Shown piece after piece: positions 1 to 13,612 of a stretch of DNA of 64,000 bases. The notes beneath the pieces are model-generated. The model ran no database searches and was not told the origin of the DNA. It saw only the letters and a program-made list of their open reading frames with translations. The DNA lies in the NCBI GenBank assembly GCA_011634665.1, contig WAEK01000016.1, forward strand, positions 434,001-498,000, in the 5' to 3' direction. Within the stretch, counting starts at the first letter, position 1. Each line of letters starts with the position of its first letter. The position numbers and the translations under genes are program-made. The stretch is from Mortierella sp. BCC40632 (lineage: Eukaryota > Mortierellomycota > Mortierellomycetes > Mortierellales > Mortierellaceae).

Positions 1-1258
1 TGAGCACCCTTCCCCCATTCACATCACACTGGCGTGGAATGGAAGTGTCCCTGGGAGTCATGGCTGAAGCGAGTGTTGGCCCCAAGCTTGTCAAAAAGTT
101 TCGATGGAAGATATGTTGTCGGGTGGACAGTAACCACGATCAAGAGTTTGGCGCAAAATTCCATTTTAAGCGTCGTCGCCCGAGTTGGTAGGTAGCAATG
201 TCCAACAGCCTATTATTTTCCGCACACGCTTCCCTCTTTCTTGTTTTTCGTCTCCCTCCTTTTTGTCGCCTCCTTTCTCAGTCATGATTATTTCTGTGAG
301 TTGATTTCACACATGCCCCAAGATTAGGCCAACAGTATTATTGCAATGACTAGTTAAAACTAGGGCAATGTCGTGGCCACGCTATCAGTCATCGTCGAGA
401 GTCTCTCCCCGCAGTCGCAGTCGCAGCAGAAAGAGGAGGAGGAAGGAGGGAAGAGGGTTTTCATGCAGTTCCCTCCCCCTTTGTTGTCAACTTACATCCT
501 TCTGATCTATTGCCAATTATAGGACCAAGATTGGGCTGTTCAGATGCATGATATTCGGCCAGAAGGGAGAAAAAGTGAGAAAAGAGGCAAGAGAAGAAAG
601 GGACGGGTTGACAAGCTCACAAGACTCGAGTCTTGGGGCAGCGGCCATCGGTAGAATTCTCGGCAACCGGCAACTTTGCAAAGACCACTTGCCAAGAGAG
701 GAGAAAACGCGCTTCCCTTTTTTTTTTTTTTTTTTTTTTTAACTTAAATGCGCCATAACCTTGGATTCTAGAATACGTTCGACCATTAGAGGTAAAGAAA
801 GAAGATTCCATTCGTGAAGGGGCAGTGTTTCTTTATGCCAATGAGCAATTATGTTAGGCTTGTCTACAGGAAAAGGAAAAAAAAAAGAAGACGCGTCGTT
901 TGATAGTAGGACCTCCAGTTTCTCCTTTGTGATCACTGGTTCTCGTTCCCTCAATCTCCTCCCAATGGGGTTTGATCTCCGAGGGTCCAATGATCCTCTC
1001 ATCAGGGCGCACGGAAAAAAACATCCCGTGCCATCGCTACAGGATCTTTCAGATAATCTTGAGGTTCCTCAGTCCCGAGATCCTCCATAGGAGCTGATGT
1101 CGGGAATTATCCAGGGACTAAAAAAAAAGTTGACCGGCTCTTTTTTTCCTGGTTCGAGCCAGTGAGCGTACCAGTCCCCGGGGCATGCAGGGGGCAACGG
1201 GGACGGGGACATGAGTGATTTCTAGCTCGACTAGAAAACGAGGTGTGGCCTGAGATTG
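1..1258. other. Intergenic, no supported gene
   Basis: No open frame here looks like a protein. The stretch holds a 22-nt T run near 719-740, several short A runs and GA-rich patches. Its last 200 bases are probably promoter for the small secreted gene that follows. Confidence 0.5.
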
Positions 1259-1266
1259 TATAAATA
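1259..1266 (+). promoter_or_regulatory. TATA box of the secreted Trp/Gly-rich gene
   Basis: A canonical TATAAATA lies 126 bases before the start codon at 1385. It is followed by an A-rich leader, the usual layout for a strongly expressed fungal gene. Confidence 0.6.
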
Positions 1267-1384
1267 CCAGTACCGTCACCTCATCAATGCTTTCCCCACA
1301 GCCTCATCCCACAAAAGAAAAAAAAATCCCCTCTTTACAAGTTTATCTCTGTCGACTACAAGAGTCTCTAGAGTTTAAAAAAAA

Positions 1385-1660
1385 ATGATGCTCAAGACCC
1401 TTACCTCGATTACCGTCATGGCTTCTTTGGCCATTCTTCAAGCAGCGGCCCTTGCGACTGATGCCAGTGGTCTACAGCAGAAGGTAGCCCTACCCAGCGA
1501 CAACTTCTCAGCGGACTATGCCCAGGAAGCTGACTTTGGTGAGATGGAAAAGTGGGGCTGGGGATTCCCAGGTGGGTGGTGGGGTCGACCATGGGGAGGA
1601 CCATGGGGAGGATCATGGGGCTGGGGTTTCCCCTGGTACCGCCGCCGTATCTGGTTCTAA
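1385..1660 (+). CDS. Small secreted Trp/Gly-rich protein
   Basis: A single-exon gene encoding 91 residues. Residues 1-24 form a clear signal peptide: Lys near the start, a hydrophobic core, and an Ala-rich end around LAILQAAALA. A short acidic spacer of about 28 residues follows. The last 35 residues consist almost wholly of Gly, Trp, Pro and Phe with repeated PWGG/WGWGFP units, ending in a basic-aromatic YRRRIWF tail. There is no Cys, so it is not a knottin- or defensin-type peptide. Two adjacent ATGs open the frame and the first is used here. A TATA box sits 126 bases upstream. I do not recognise the family; the composition suggests a wall-associated, self-assembling or membrane-active secreted peptide, which is inference. 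About 300 bases of A-rich 3' flank separate its stop from that of DPH1, with which it converges. Confidence 0.7.
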   Translation: MMLKTLTSITVMASLAILQAAALATDASGLQQKVALPSDNFSADYAQEADFGEMEKWGWGFPGGWWGRPWGGPWGGSWGWGFPWYRRRIWF

Positions 1661-1963
1661 TCCATGTAACCCTCCCCCCCCCAGGATCCTGAACCAAAGA
1701 AAAAACACATTTCCAAGACAGTCTGAACGTTTACCTTCAAATCACCGATAGGGTCGGAATATAAAAAAGAAAAAAGAAAAAAGAAAAAAAAAAGGGTTCC
1801 AAAAACCACTGACAACCAATAAATGATACATTGACGGCATCCAATAATCCCTTGACCATTGTGCTGGCTCGAAATGGGAAAAAAGAGAAAGGAAAATATG
1901 GTACATTTGGTTTAATAGGGTCCATGGCTTGCTGTGAATGTTTCTTCTTCATCCTCTAGTCAA

Positions 1964-3953
1964 CTATGCTGGAGCCGAGTCCTGTAGAGGAGATACTATT
2001 GACTCTGCTACAGCCCCATTGGTTAGAGAAGCTGAGCTACTAGAGACCGGGACCTCAGGCGCCTTGGTTCCTGTGGTGGCTTGCTTCGACTTGCCAAGGC
2101 TTGACCCCATGCCATTCGCTACTCTTGGCTTTCTAATATTCTTTCCATGATTGACCGTCCAGGGTCCGAGCGAATCATTTGAGTAAAAGTCCATCGGATA
2201 CACCTCTTGCCAGGGGAGCGATTCAAACACAACTGAGGCTTCGTAGGGCGTCAGGAGTGGCTTCGAAAAGGCATAGCCCCAGTCAATGGACAGCCGTGGG
2301 CATGCAATTTGAATAAAGGCGTCCATGTCCTCAAACATAGCCAATTTTCCTGGAAAGATCTCTGAGAGTAGAATAATTGTGTAATCGAGTCCTCGTTCCT
2401 TTAGTTTCTTCTCCAAGTGCTATGAATAGTAACACCACAAGGGGAAATGCAAAGAGAGCATGAGGGTTAGGATGGTTCACTAAGCATGACTCAATAAGAC
2501 CTCAAGTGTCTTTTCGAATCTTCATATACCTCGAGAATAGAATTGCTGCCCTGACGTCCCAAGGTTCCCAAGATTAGACCGAATCGCTTGGCCTTCTTGG
2601 CGGTCTCGATAGCATGCTTTCTCAACGAATGCATGTCCTCATGGTCGTATCGCTCCCTCGTAAACTTTTTGTCGTAAGGGTCGTATCGGAAGGCAGCCAG
2701 GTGTGGGTTGTGGATCATGATAGACTCCAGATGGAAGCGACCGTCTCCAAGATAGATCAAAACGTTTTCATCCTTGGACAGTTGAGGAGATGTGCATCCT
2801 AGGATTTCAGCAGGCGACAGCGGCTTTGCTTGGGGGACATTCAGGATATAGTCGATCTCCAGTTCCTTTCGCGCCGCCTGGATCGCCTGTACAAACTGAA
2901 TTACTCCGACAAGCACAAGCTTTGATCCTCGCTCAAAGTTCTTGCGGACAGTAGCGATAAAATGTTGAACATCAATTCCGATGTCGACAAAGACGTAGAG
3001 CGTCTTGATGGTCGTTACATCCACAGGAACTGGTGAAGTCGCAATTGAAAAAAAAAAAAAAAAAAAAAAAAATCTATGTCAGCGATCAAATAGCTCCAGG
3101 CGAGGCAGTCAGCTGAAAGAGCGAATCCAACACATACCAAGACAACTGTGGCCATAGTGAACCAAAAAATCGCATCCTAGAGCGACTGCTGTAAAATCAT
3201 CGATACAGCATGCTCCGTAGGTGACATCGCCCATGACCAAGGTCTCGACGCCACAGAACTTTTCCAAGATATCTGAGATGGTGCAAGCAAAGATGAGTAG
3301 GCCCTCCGGGAATTGAAGAGCAACTAATAGAATCCAAATAATGCAGACAATGGTCAACGCCCTGTGAATAGGATCCATACTCTATCTAGTTCCTGAGAAG
3401 AAACGAGGAGAAAAGAGAGTAAGAGCTTGCCTTTCTTGGCTCCTGCTTTTTGAACGCTCCAAACGGTTTTATGGATCTCAAAGTTGTAATTAGCAGGGAG
3501 CTGTTCGATAGCTAGGTTGAGTTTGGTGTCATGCAGGATCTCGTCAGGGACCTGGTTGGCTACCCGAGGGCGACCAGGTCCTGAGCTTCTGGAAGCTAAT
3601 GAGTAATGATATGAAGACCAAGTCGAGTCGGGCCAATCGGTCCAAGTGTGATTGGTGCGATTAGTAAGGGCAATATCAATGAGCTGAGAAATGGCGAAAG
3701 AGCAGTGGTGGTCTAAGGAGAAGTAGTGGACGAGCTTTTTTTTCTTTTTTTTTGTACCATCACGAATGGCCACGGCAGAATCCTCGATGGTCGTGGGTTC
3801 GGAGATTCCATCCGTCTTGGCCTGCTTTTTGGCCTTGCCAATGAAGCGTCTCCTAGGCTTCCCAGAGGCTGTCAACTCAGGGCTGGCAGTGGCCGTCGAA
3901 TCTGCATGCTGTGGCGCTGCTTTAGGTTCAGTTGGTGGCAAGTCCATGTTCAT
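1964..3953 (-). CDS. DPH1: Diphthamide synthase subunit DPH1 (5 exons)
   Basis: Catalytic subunit of the Dph1-Dph2 radical enzyme. It transfers the 3-amino-3-carboxypropyl group of S-adenosylmethionine to the eEF2 histidine in the first step of diphthamide synthesis, in the cytosol. Exons on the minus strand: 3758-3953, 3431-3595, 3138-3323, 2530-3029, 1964-2419, giving 500 residues (human DPH1 is about 440). The three [4Fe-4S] cysteines are visible: GACC (Cys159/160), GCTSP (Cys261) and ACPRLS (Cys389), with spacing close to the archaeal enzyme. N- and C-terminal tails are low-complexity and fungus-specific. The intron between exons 2 and 3 (3324-3430) begins with GC rather than GT; the joined frame [10 protein letters not shown] matches the family exactly, so the GC-AG junction is well supported. 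The Lys-rich stretch before exon 2 is treated as a 162-base intron; retaining it would also keep the frame. It is divergent from RIO2. Confidence 0.93.
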
Positions 3954-4265
3954 GTCCTGTCTTCTTTTTTTTGGGCGGAATGGGCGCAAAGAGAGGAGGA
4001 GGGAGACTTCGAAAGCACAGCGCAGTCCAACCCACGACTTGAACAGTGCGCAACCCTCACAATGCAAGCCACCTTCAAAAAAAAACAAATTTTTTTTTTT
4101 TAGAGGCAAGTCATTAGGCTCCGAAAGGAGTTCATGTTGTACCTGCCTTTTGCATTACATTCCCGCTCTCACTTCCAGCCTTCAGCAACAACCGCAGCAA
4201 TAGAAAAACAACAACGCAAACCAGCTACCACATACAAAAAACAACAGCCATACGCATTTTGAATC
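3954..4265. promoter_or_regulatory. Bidirectional promoter between DPH1 and RIO2
   Basis: Only 312 bases separate the two start codons. The stretch contains A/T runs near 4078-4102 and a CA-rich leader running into RIO2. No TATA box is evident on either side, as expected for housekeeping genes sharing one nucleosome-free region. Confidence 0.6.
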
Positions 4266-6383
<2,118 letters not shown>

Positions 6384-6545
6384 AATGAAAAATAGGGAGA
6401 TTTTTTTTTTTTTTTTTTTTTCCTATGTTTTGCTTGTTTCATTTTTCCTCTTATTCATTTTTTAGATTATGTATCCATTTGAAGCATATTTTACTTGCAT
6501 AAATCATTTTCTTTTTTATCTTTACATCCTAGCATTGCCTAGACT

Positions 6546-6546
<1 letters not shown>

Positions 6547-6590
<44 letters not shown>
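6547..6590 (+). repeat. (GA)n microsatellite
   Basis: About 22 uninterrupted GA units, 160 bases past the RIO2 stop codon. Confidence 0.95.
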
Positions 6591-6592
<2 letters not shown>

Positions 6593-9236
6593 CTTCATTG
6601 TTCGAGTGGTGAGATCATGGAGACTTCTATCAAGAGGTTTAACGTTAGTTCTTCGAAAAGTTCGAATGATTTTGTAGAGGAGAGATAGAACGATTGCTAT
6701 CTGATCAGATGGTGACAGACGAAATAGAGTTACTCCTTCTTCATGATCTTTCCCTTGGATTTGCCGTTGACTTAAACCGAAATAAGCTTGTAGACATCTC
6801 GAAGATGGCCTTCTACGAGACATCTCGCAATCTGTTGGAGATGAGCCTTCACGTAGTGGACTAAGAAGTATCTGCATAGCTACCTGGTAAATTCAGAAGA
6901 GAGTCCTTTGTGAGATTCCCCCAAAGGCTCGTGAGAGTACCATCGTATTCCCTTTGTTGGCCCCATTGACCAGCCACAGTTTGAACATTTGTGCCCTATT
7001 GAGCAAGAGGCCTGACCTGAGATATCAATGTGCAGCAAGTAAAATGCGTTAGCGTCTTTTCATCCTGAAATCAGTACTCAATCTGCGACGGGCTTTTATT
7101 GTTCGTGCTTCTCAAAAGATCTTGTTGTCCATGGCTGATACTTTCAGGAAGCTGTATTAGAGTCAACTTAAAAAAAAAAAGAAAGGCTCTCTATCTCTGC
7201 CTCATAACCTTAGTAATAACTAACACGACCAGCATCGGTGACTATCGAGAACAACAACGCTGGGAGAGTGGACACAGATGTCAATCTAAAAGTGAACTTT
7301 TGGCTGCTACAGAGGGAGCCGTAGTCCTGCAACGAATACGTTGCCTGAGTTGTAGAGCCGAGCGGAATGAGACCAAAGCTGTCCGCAAAGAGGCAAAAAG
7401 AGCGGGTTGGAGAGAATAGGCATGGAAGTGAATGATTAGGTGATCGTCTTAAACAAGATCACAGGATCGCATGTGTCAAGTTTAGTGTTTGTTAAGCCTG
7501 TCATGGATGAGTGATGAAGAGATGTAATTATTGGGGATGTTGAGGCCAAGAGGAGCATCCAGTTTAGTTCACATCTTCGCTGAGGGTCAGCATGTCTAAT
7601 AGGTAATCTTGGTGGGGGAGAAGAGGGGAAAGAGGGACTAAATACTGATACGAACAGCATATGACCTGTTTGTGAGCGGATTCTCGAGAGAAAAGTTGAT
7701 TCCTACTCTTTTCCGTCAGCCTCTCCAGGTCATATCCTTGTGACGCCTCATCCTTGACAACAGGCGATCGGCTTTTGAGGTTTTCTCGACAAGTTTCCCA
7801 GGAGACCCTGCTCTGTCCAGACCTCACAATTTCATTTGCGATCGGACTCTGAATCGTTCCTCTCTCGGAATCTCTCTTCCCCTCTTTTCTCCTGCACGTT
7901 CTTACCGGAGATCGTAATACTGGCATTCTTGTGTTCATTATCGGAGGCCGAGGGGCGATGGATGACAGTAGATAGTCTACTTCGACTCGGCCCTGCACGC
8001 TGCTCTCGCCTTGTTATTCTCTTTGATGCTGCCATGGTGCTAGTGTCACTAAAAGCAACGAACAAGGTAGAAGAAATGGTTACCAGGCAGTCATTGCAAT
8101 CGTTCAAAAAATCATTTGCCCTCATTGTTTTGCTGACATTTTTGAGCGATAATACCGGACAGTGGTAGCAATTGGGATAAAAGAACTCATGTCGCACACC
8201 GTCCCGACTCGAGAGATCTAGATGCCGTCTTTTTGTGATGATGAACCATATAGCCAAAGTGAAACCATGACCGGGCTGGAGAGTCGACCTGGCCACATTG
8301 TCTTGCATTGCTGGAATAGGATCTATCAAGGCACTATCAACACATGTCGCTCCCACCAACTATAATTCAGTCCATTCCAGAAAACAAACAAAAGGAAAAA
8401 GAAATAACGCTAGTGCTACCTGTCAGATGCGAGAATACCACGGGGACGGAGCTGGCCCCAAGAGCGGAGCATCGATCCTGTCAGCTTCGATCGATCGGTG
8501 CATTATTAGTTTTTATGGTCAAGTTCCAGAATCTAGCCGTTTGCCCATTTGGCGCCGTACCTTTGCTCTCACACCACCTGGAGGGACCTTTCATGAGAGA
8601 GAGAGAGAGAGGGAGAGAGAGAGTATGTGTGTGTGTGTGTGTGTGTGAGCGTTCTGTGATTCCCAAGAGAGTGTCCCGAGGCGCGCGCACACGCGAACAA
8701 GGATGGATGCGAAGAAAAGAAAGAGGGCTGTATGGGAAAAGATACTCCCAGGTGGGTACCTGGTCGAACAAGGAAGAGCACCGAGAGGCACAGGACGTGC
8801 GACGTTGCACAACCCGCAAGCGCGGACTTGCATAAATGAAGATGAAGCGAGAGAGATTGAGGAAGAAGAAAAAAAAGTGGAGCTCGATGCAAAGCGGAGA
8901 AGAGAGAAAGAGAGAAAAGAGAGGTTGGTCGTGTGCACGGGCAGATGGCACCAAAGCCACCGTCGGCGTTTTCTGTTCTCCTCTCTTCCCCCGCAACAGG
9001 CGGGAGACACGGTCTGTGTTGTTTGTCTCGGTCACTACAGGGCGGCGAGCAGGTGTCCGAGAGGAGGTATCGTGCGAGTTATACGTCTTCGCACTTCCCA
9101 GGGGGAGAAAGGCGACCCCGCTGTTGACTGGTGCTTGTTCGTCCTCCACATAAGAAGGCCGCAGGCCCAACTTTTTTTTTTTCTTTTCTTCTTTTCTTCA
9201 TCGCGTCTCATCTCATTACAGCATCACATCATCATC
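6591..9236. other. 2.6-kb intergenic region
   Basis: No gene is supported. Minus-strand open frames near 6600-6877 and 7560-8360 are Arg/Ser-rich and not recognised; one has an ATG in good context (complement of 8033-8035, ACCATGG), but its product of about 67 residues matches nothing I know. A GA then GT microsatellite lies at 8596-8648. From about 8830 the plus strand is purine-rich, then CT-rich, leading into the dioxygenase gene. Confidence 0.4.
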
Positions 9237-9668
9237 ATGGTCAACCCCGTCCAGCCCCAGGCTACCACCGATCTTCTCCCCATCATCGACCTCGGTCTCT
9301 ACCTCGAGAAGCCCGAGTCGTCTGAAGCTCAAGCCGAGTGTAAGAAGGTATGTGTTTGCCCCTCCCCCCCTCTCTCTGAGTGTGGCTCATGGTCTCTCAT
9401 TCGCTTGCTTGCCCCCGTGGGGAAGAATGCGTCATGTTGCCATTTCTGAACCATGAGTAGTGAATGCTCATGCCAGAATGGTCCTTTTTAACTCTTGAAC
9501 TTATTTTTTTTCCCACCTCTTGCTTAGGCGGCCGATGCTATCCGTGACTATGGCGCAGTAATCGTCAAGGACCCCCGTGTCACCGGTATGGCAATCCTTG
9601 TCCGAGACAACCTTGTCCGAAAGATTTTTTTTTTTCGCTACACTTGCACTAACGACTACATGGGCTTT

Positions 9669-9705
<37 letters not shown>

Positions 9706-11353
9706 TTTCTTTCTTTTCTTTCTTTTCTTTCTTTCTTTCTTTCTCTCTTTTTTGTCTTCTAGAAAAGGAGAACAACGACTTTATTGACATGATGGAGGAT
9801 TACTTTGACCAACCCTTTGATGTCAAGCTCAAGGATGCTCGCCCCGATTATGGCTATCAGGTACCGCTCCCATGTCTCTCATTAGTAAAGCCAGTAGGCA
9901 CGTGAAATAGGATATTCTTTACTGACTTGCTCCTGCTCTCTGAAAAAAAAAAAAATAGGTCGGAGTTACCCCCGAGTTGACCGAGGATCCCAAGTGTCCA
10001 AAGGACCCCCACTGCCTGGACATTATTGACCATGTACGTAGTCAACCTTAATTCCTTGTTGTCCGACCAACGTTCTGGCGTGAACAAACAACAAAAAGTA
10101 CAAACGGCAACAAGAAAAGACTCTTTTTTCAACATTCTGTGCCACTAACTCTTTCTCATGTTTTGTATACTTTTACTCCTTAGATTCCTGAGCAGAACAG
10201 GCCATTGACCTTTGATGGACCTGACCCCAAGTGGCGATTCTTCTGGCGCATTGGTGAGCAGCCTCCTACCACCCAGTTCCCACGCTTGAATGCCGAGCCT
10301 GTCGTTCCTGAAGGTAAATGAACACTTTCTCTCTCCTCATTCTCGAGACAGCAGGTTGCAGAAAGAAAGAAAACTACAGAACCCGGGCTGGTTACTCATC
10401 GCGAGAACATACCATCTCGATTCGACTTGAATAGCTTTCAAGGACACATGGACCAACACGATGGATGTTTGGGGCAATACACTTCACCGCGCAGTCTTGG
10501 GCTTGGCTGAGATGATCGCTGTTGGCTTTGGTTTGCCTGCAAAGACCTTTGTTGACATGGCTCGTTATGGTCCTCATTTGTTGGCTCCCACGGCCAGTGA
10601 TTTGAACAAGTATGGTCAAGTCGGCACGGTCCTGGCTGGTTTCCATTATGACCTCAACTTTTTGTAAGTTCTCTTTTCTTCCTCGTTCGGGATGGGAGAG
10701 TCGAGTCTCTTCAAGGAATTCTGGAGAGACCTCCGAAGGGAAAATACGCACAAAAAAAGAAAGAGAAAGAGAAAAAAGAGCGGTTATTAACGAGATGGAT
10801 TTACTCCGCTCTGAATGGTGTGTCTTGATTGGAACTAGGACTATCCACGGCAAGTCTCGCTACCCCGGGTTGAACATCTGGCCCCGCAACGAATCCGAGA
10901 AGCTTGCTGTCCGCGTTCCCGATGGCTGCTTGCTGGTAAGGAATAAAAGAAAGAAAGAAAGAAAAGGGCGGATGCAACGGTCTATCGACCATTGAGGAAT
11001 ATGGCTTTAACCAAGTTATTTGTGGCTTGTCTTATTCTCTCCCTCTTCCCCCTCCCTTATCACAGGTTCAAGCAGGAAAGCAGCTCGAGTGGTTGACGGG
11101 AGGAGTTGTTCAGGCAGGATACCATGAAGTGATTGTGAACGAGAACACTCGGAGAGTGATTGACAACAAGACGAACGATCGTCCTTTGTGGAGAATTTCG
11201 TCGACCTTCTTTTTGCATATTGCCTCGGACAATATGTTGCGTCCATTGGAGGGTGTCTTTGATACGGAAGAGGCTCGCAAGGCCAAGTATCCTAAGACAT
11301 ACACAGGCGATCAGGTCCGTGCTGAGTTGGGATTGATCAAACTGATGGAGTAA
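9237..11353 (+). CDS. 2-oxoglutarate/Fe(II) dioxygenase, IPNS-like (8 exons)
   Basis: Non-haem iron oxygenase of the isopenicillin-N-synthase/flavanone-hydroxylase superfamily. Exons: 9237-9347, 9528-9585, 9763-9860, 9959-10033, 10184-10313, 10435-10663, 10839-10935, 11066-11353, giving 361 residues. The N-terminal DIOX_N-like part starts with LPIIDLG near residue 15 and IRDYGAVIV near 42. The double-stranded beta-helix carries the iron ligands His228 and Asp230 (HYDLNFL) and His286 (AGYHEVI). Arg309 and Ser311 in RISS form the RxS motif that binds the 2-oxoglutarate carboxylate or, in IPNS, the substrate. The substrate cannot be read from sequence. No peptide synthetase, acyltransferase or other pathway gene is nearby, so a stand-alone metabolic or detoxifying role is more likely than antibiotic synthesis. 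Family assignment is firm; function is open. Confidence 0.9.
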
Positions 11354-11431
11354 TAGTCGCTTTTTTGTTTCTCCGTTTGTCATTTTCTCCCCTTTTGCCC
11401 TTTCATCTCTTGAAGGAGTGCATCCATCTGT

Positions 11432-11437
11432 AATAAA
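11432..11437 (+). terminator. Poly(A) signal of the dioxygenase gene
   Basis: AATAAA 79 bases past the stop codon, followed by T-rich sequence. Confidence 0.5.
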
Positions 11438-12165
11438 AAAAATCGTGTATTCTCTTTAAAGTCTTTTGTGTTGACCATTGTGGGAAAAGAAGTTCCTCCC
11501 CCCTCCTCCCGTCAGGTTAGTATTATTGACCAGGCGACCCTCCCTTTCCCAAGCCCAGGGTGGAAATGTTTAATCCAGTTAAGCTCAATTCGATAGTGTC
11601 ACCCTTTTTTTTAATGGTCGTGCCAATTGTCTTTATTTTGCGTTCGGCTCTCGTCTTGTTCCCTTTGGATTTCTCTTTCTCTTTGTTCCCCTTTGTTCAA
11701 TTAATCCGGGGGGGGGGATGCATGCAGACGATGCGTGTACAAAAAAAAAAGGGTTTATCCTTCCTTCTTTTTTCTTGCATTTGTGGTAAGGACGGTGGTT
11801 GGCGAACGTGAGAAAGAGGAAAAGTGTGTCTCGTCCCCCTGCAAAAAGAAAATGGCCATCCTTTCTTTCTCTCATTCGACCATTTGGCGCACTGCCCCTG
11901 TTTGTTTGTCTTGCTTTCTTCATGCATAAAAAGACAGTGGTGGACATTGTCAAGCATACTTCTCTTAGTTCTGACATGTGGTGTTCTTTTCTTTCTTTCT
12001 TTCTTTTTTTAATGGGGTAAATTGCTCGCTAGAATCGTTCCTCAAAAAGAGGTAAATGTTTTTTTTTTTCTTATGGTACAAGGGTGTGTGGGATTGAGGT
12101 GAAAAGAGCTAGACGAGAACAAAAGGTTTTTGAAAGAGAGGGAGAGGAGTTGTGTTTCCTTTCTT
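11438..12165. other. Convergent 3' flanks
   Basis: The 3' regions of the dioxygenase (plus) and the C2/CBM gene (minus) meet here. T-rich, with a nine-base G run near 11708. No gene seen. Confidence 0.5.
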
Positions 12166-13471
12166 TTACTCCTCGCGCCAGAGCGAGTGAGCGGCCGAAG
12201 GAGACCAGTCCGACTGGCTGTTGTGTCCCTGAAGGCAGACATACTTGCGGCCGTCATACTTGACCTTGTCACCAGCCGAGTAGTGACCGTGCGACTTCCA
12301 CTTCTTCTTGTCACCCTTCTTCTTGTGGTCATCATCAGAATCCGAATCCGAAGAAGAGGACGAGTCACTGCCACTGCCGCGACGGTCCTTCTTGTGCTTC
12401 TTGTCCTTCTTGTCCTTCTTGTCCTTCTTGTCCCTGCTATCGTAGTGCGACGAGGTGCTCTCTTGGTGCGAGGTCGACACTCCATGGCCGGTTGTCACTC
12501 CATGGCTGGTGGTGGAAGTCATCGAGGAAGACTCGTGGCTGGTGGTGGTGTTGCTGGACATGGTGTGGTAAGCAATACCACCGGCGGCAGCAGTTGCTGC
12601 GACACCGGCAGCAATACCGGCGCCAACACCCAATCCACTCGAGTGGCTCTGCTTTTGAAGCTCCTCCTCGGCCTTACGAGCAGCCTCTTCCTGCTCCTTC
12701 TTCTTGTGATCACCCATGAGCTTGTTGGCAAGGAGTCCAGCGCCGACAGCCAACAAACCTCCAGCAACTGCCTGGCCAACATCAGCCATCGCCTCCTTGG
12801 TCTTGAGCGACTTGACACGCTTCTGGTGAGCCTCGTTGATGTGAGAGACACCACGGATGGGCTGAGCAGACGCGTGAGCGGGCTGTGTGTTCTGGCCGGG
12901 GACATTGACGGCACTCAAGGTCAAGTGGACCTCTCCACCGGGCTTACCATCGGGGAGATAGACATCAAAGAGACCGTTGATGACTGCACCGGGGGCATGG
13001 ACAATCTGGTTGATGGGGATGGAAGCAAAGGCAATGACAGCATCAACAGTGATCTCCTTGTCCATGATCTCGATAAAGAGTTCGGGCTCGCCTGCAAGAG
13101 GCACCGAGAAGGAGTGGTTCCAGACAGGGTTCTTGCCAGCACCCTTGTGTGCGGGGCCCACTTGGAAACTCTTGGGGTTCTGGAAATCAACAGAGAGCTG
13201 GATATAGGGGTCCTGCTTGCCAAGGGACTAAACGCAATTGAGGAAAAATAAAAGAGATAAAGAGTCAGGATATGATGACGCGAAGCAGCAGGTTGAGCAC
13301 AAGGGCAAACGCGAACGGGAGCAGGGGCAGGGGCAGGGGCAGAAACAGGGTCGGTGGTGGAGACAGGGGTAAAACCAGGGAACATGGGGGTAAGAAGAGA
13401 ACACGCGTTACCTCGACATCCTTGAGGTTGTTGGCGCCGTGGGCCTGAATGTTAAGAGTGGGGCCAGACAT
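12166..13471 (-). CDS. C2 domain protein with C-terminal CBM5/12 (chitin-binding-like) module
   Basis: Two exons, 13412-13471 and 12166-13227, give 373 residues. Residues 1 to about 130 form a C2 domain: LNIQAHGANNLKDVE, GKQDPYIQL, a GKNPVWNHSF strand, and later acidic residues. C2 domains bind membranes, often with calcium. Two Ala/Gly-rich hydrophobic stretches follow (near AVAGGLLAVGAGLLANKLMG and GAGIAAGVAATAAAGGIAY) and could be membrane segments or amphipathic helices. Next come a Ser/Thr/His linker, a KKDKKD repeat, and an acidic Ser/Asp run. The last 38 residues (336-373) read YSAGDKVKYDGRKYVCLQGH... W... W, the pattern of CBM5/12 modules found in chitinases. There is no signal peptide, which is odd for a carbohydrate-binding module. 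The intron falls right after DVE, as in the smaller C2 gene at 16148-16903. Confidence 0.85.
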
Positions 13472-13605
13472 TATCTTGTTGAAGGATGAGGATGAAAGAG
13501 TGGGTCAGACGAGAAAGAAAGAAGGAGAAAGAACGATGTGGAGTGCGAGTGAGATGGTGCGTGTGAGAAAAAAAAAAGAGAAAGAAATCCAAGCAAAGAG
13601 CAGGT

Positions 13606-13612
13606 CTTTATA
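13606..13612 (-). promoter_or_regulatory. TATA box of the C2/CBM gene
   Basis: TATAAAG on the minus strand, 135 bases before the start codon at 13471. Confidence 0.55.

Noticed and set aside
1151..1161. GGTTCGAGCC resembling a tRNA B box
   Set aside because: No A box at the right distance and no cloverleaf could be folded around it.
1518..1751. Overlapping frame rich in Gly/His/Glu-Asp within the secreted peptide gene
   Set aside because: A frame shadow of the Trp/Gly repeat region.
7832..8359. Minus-strand Arg/Ser-rich ORF as a gene
   Set aside because: No recognisable domain, no convincing exon partners; one good ATG context alone is not enough.
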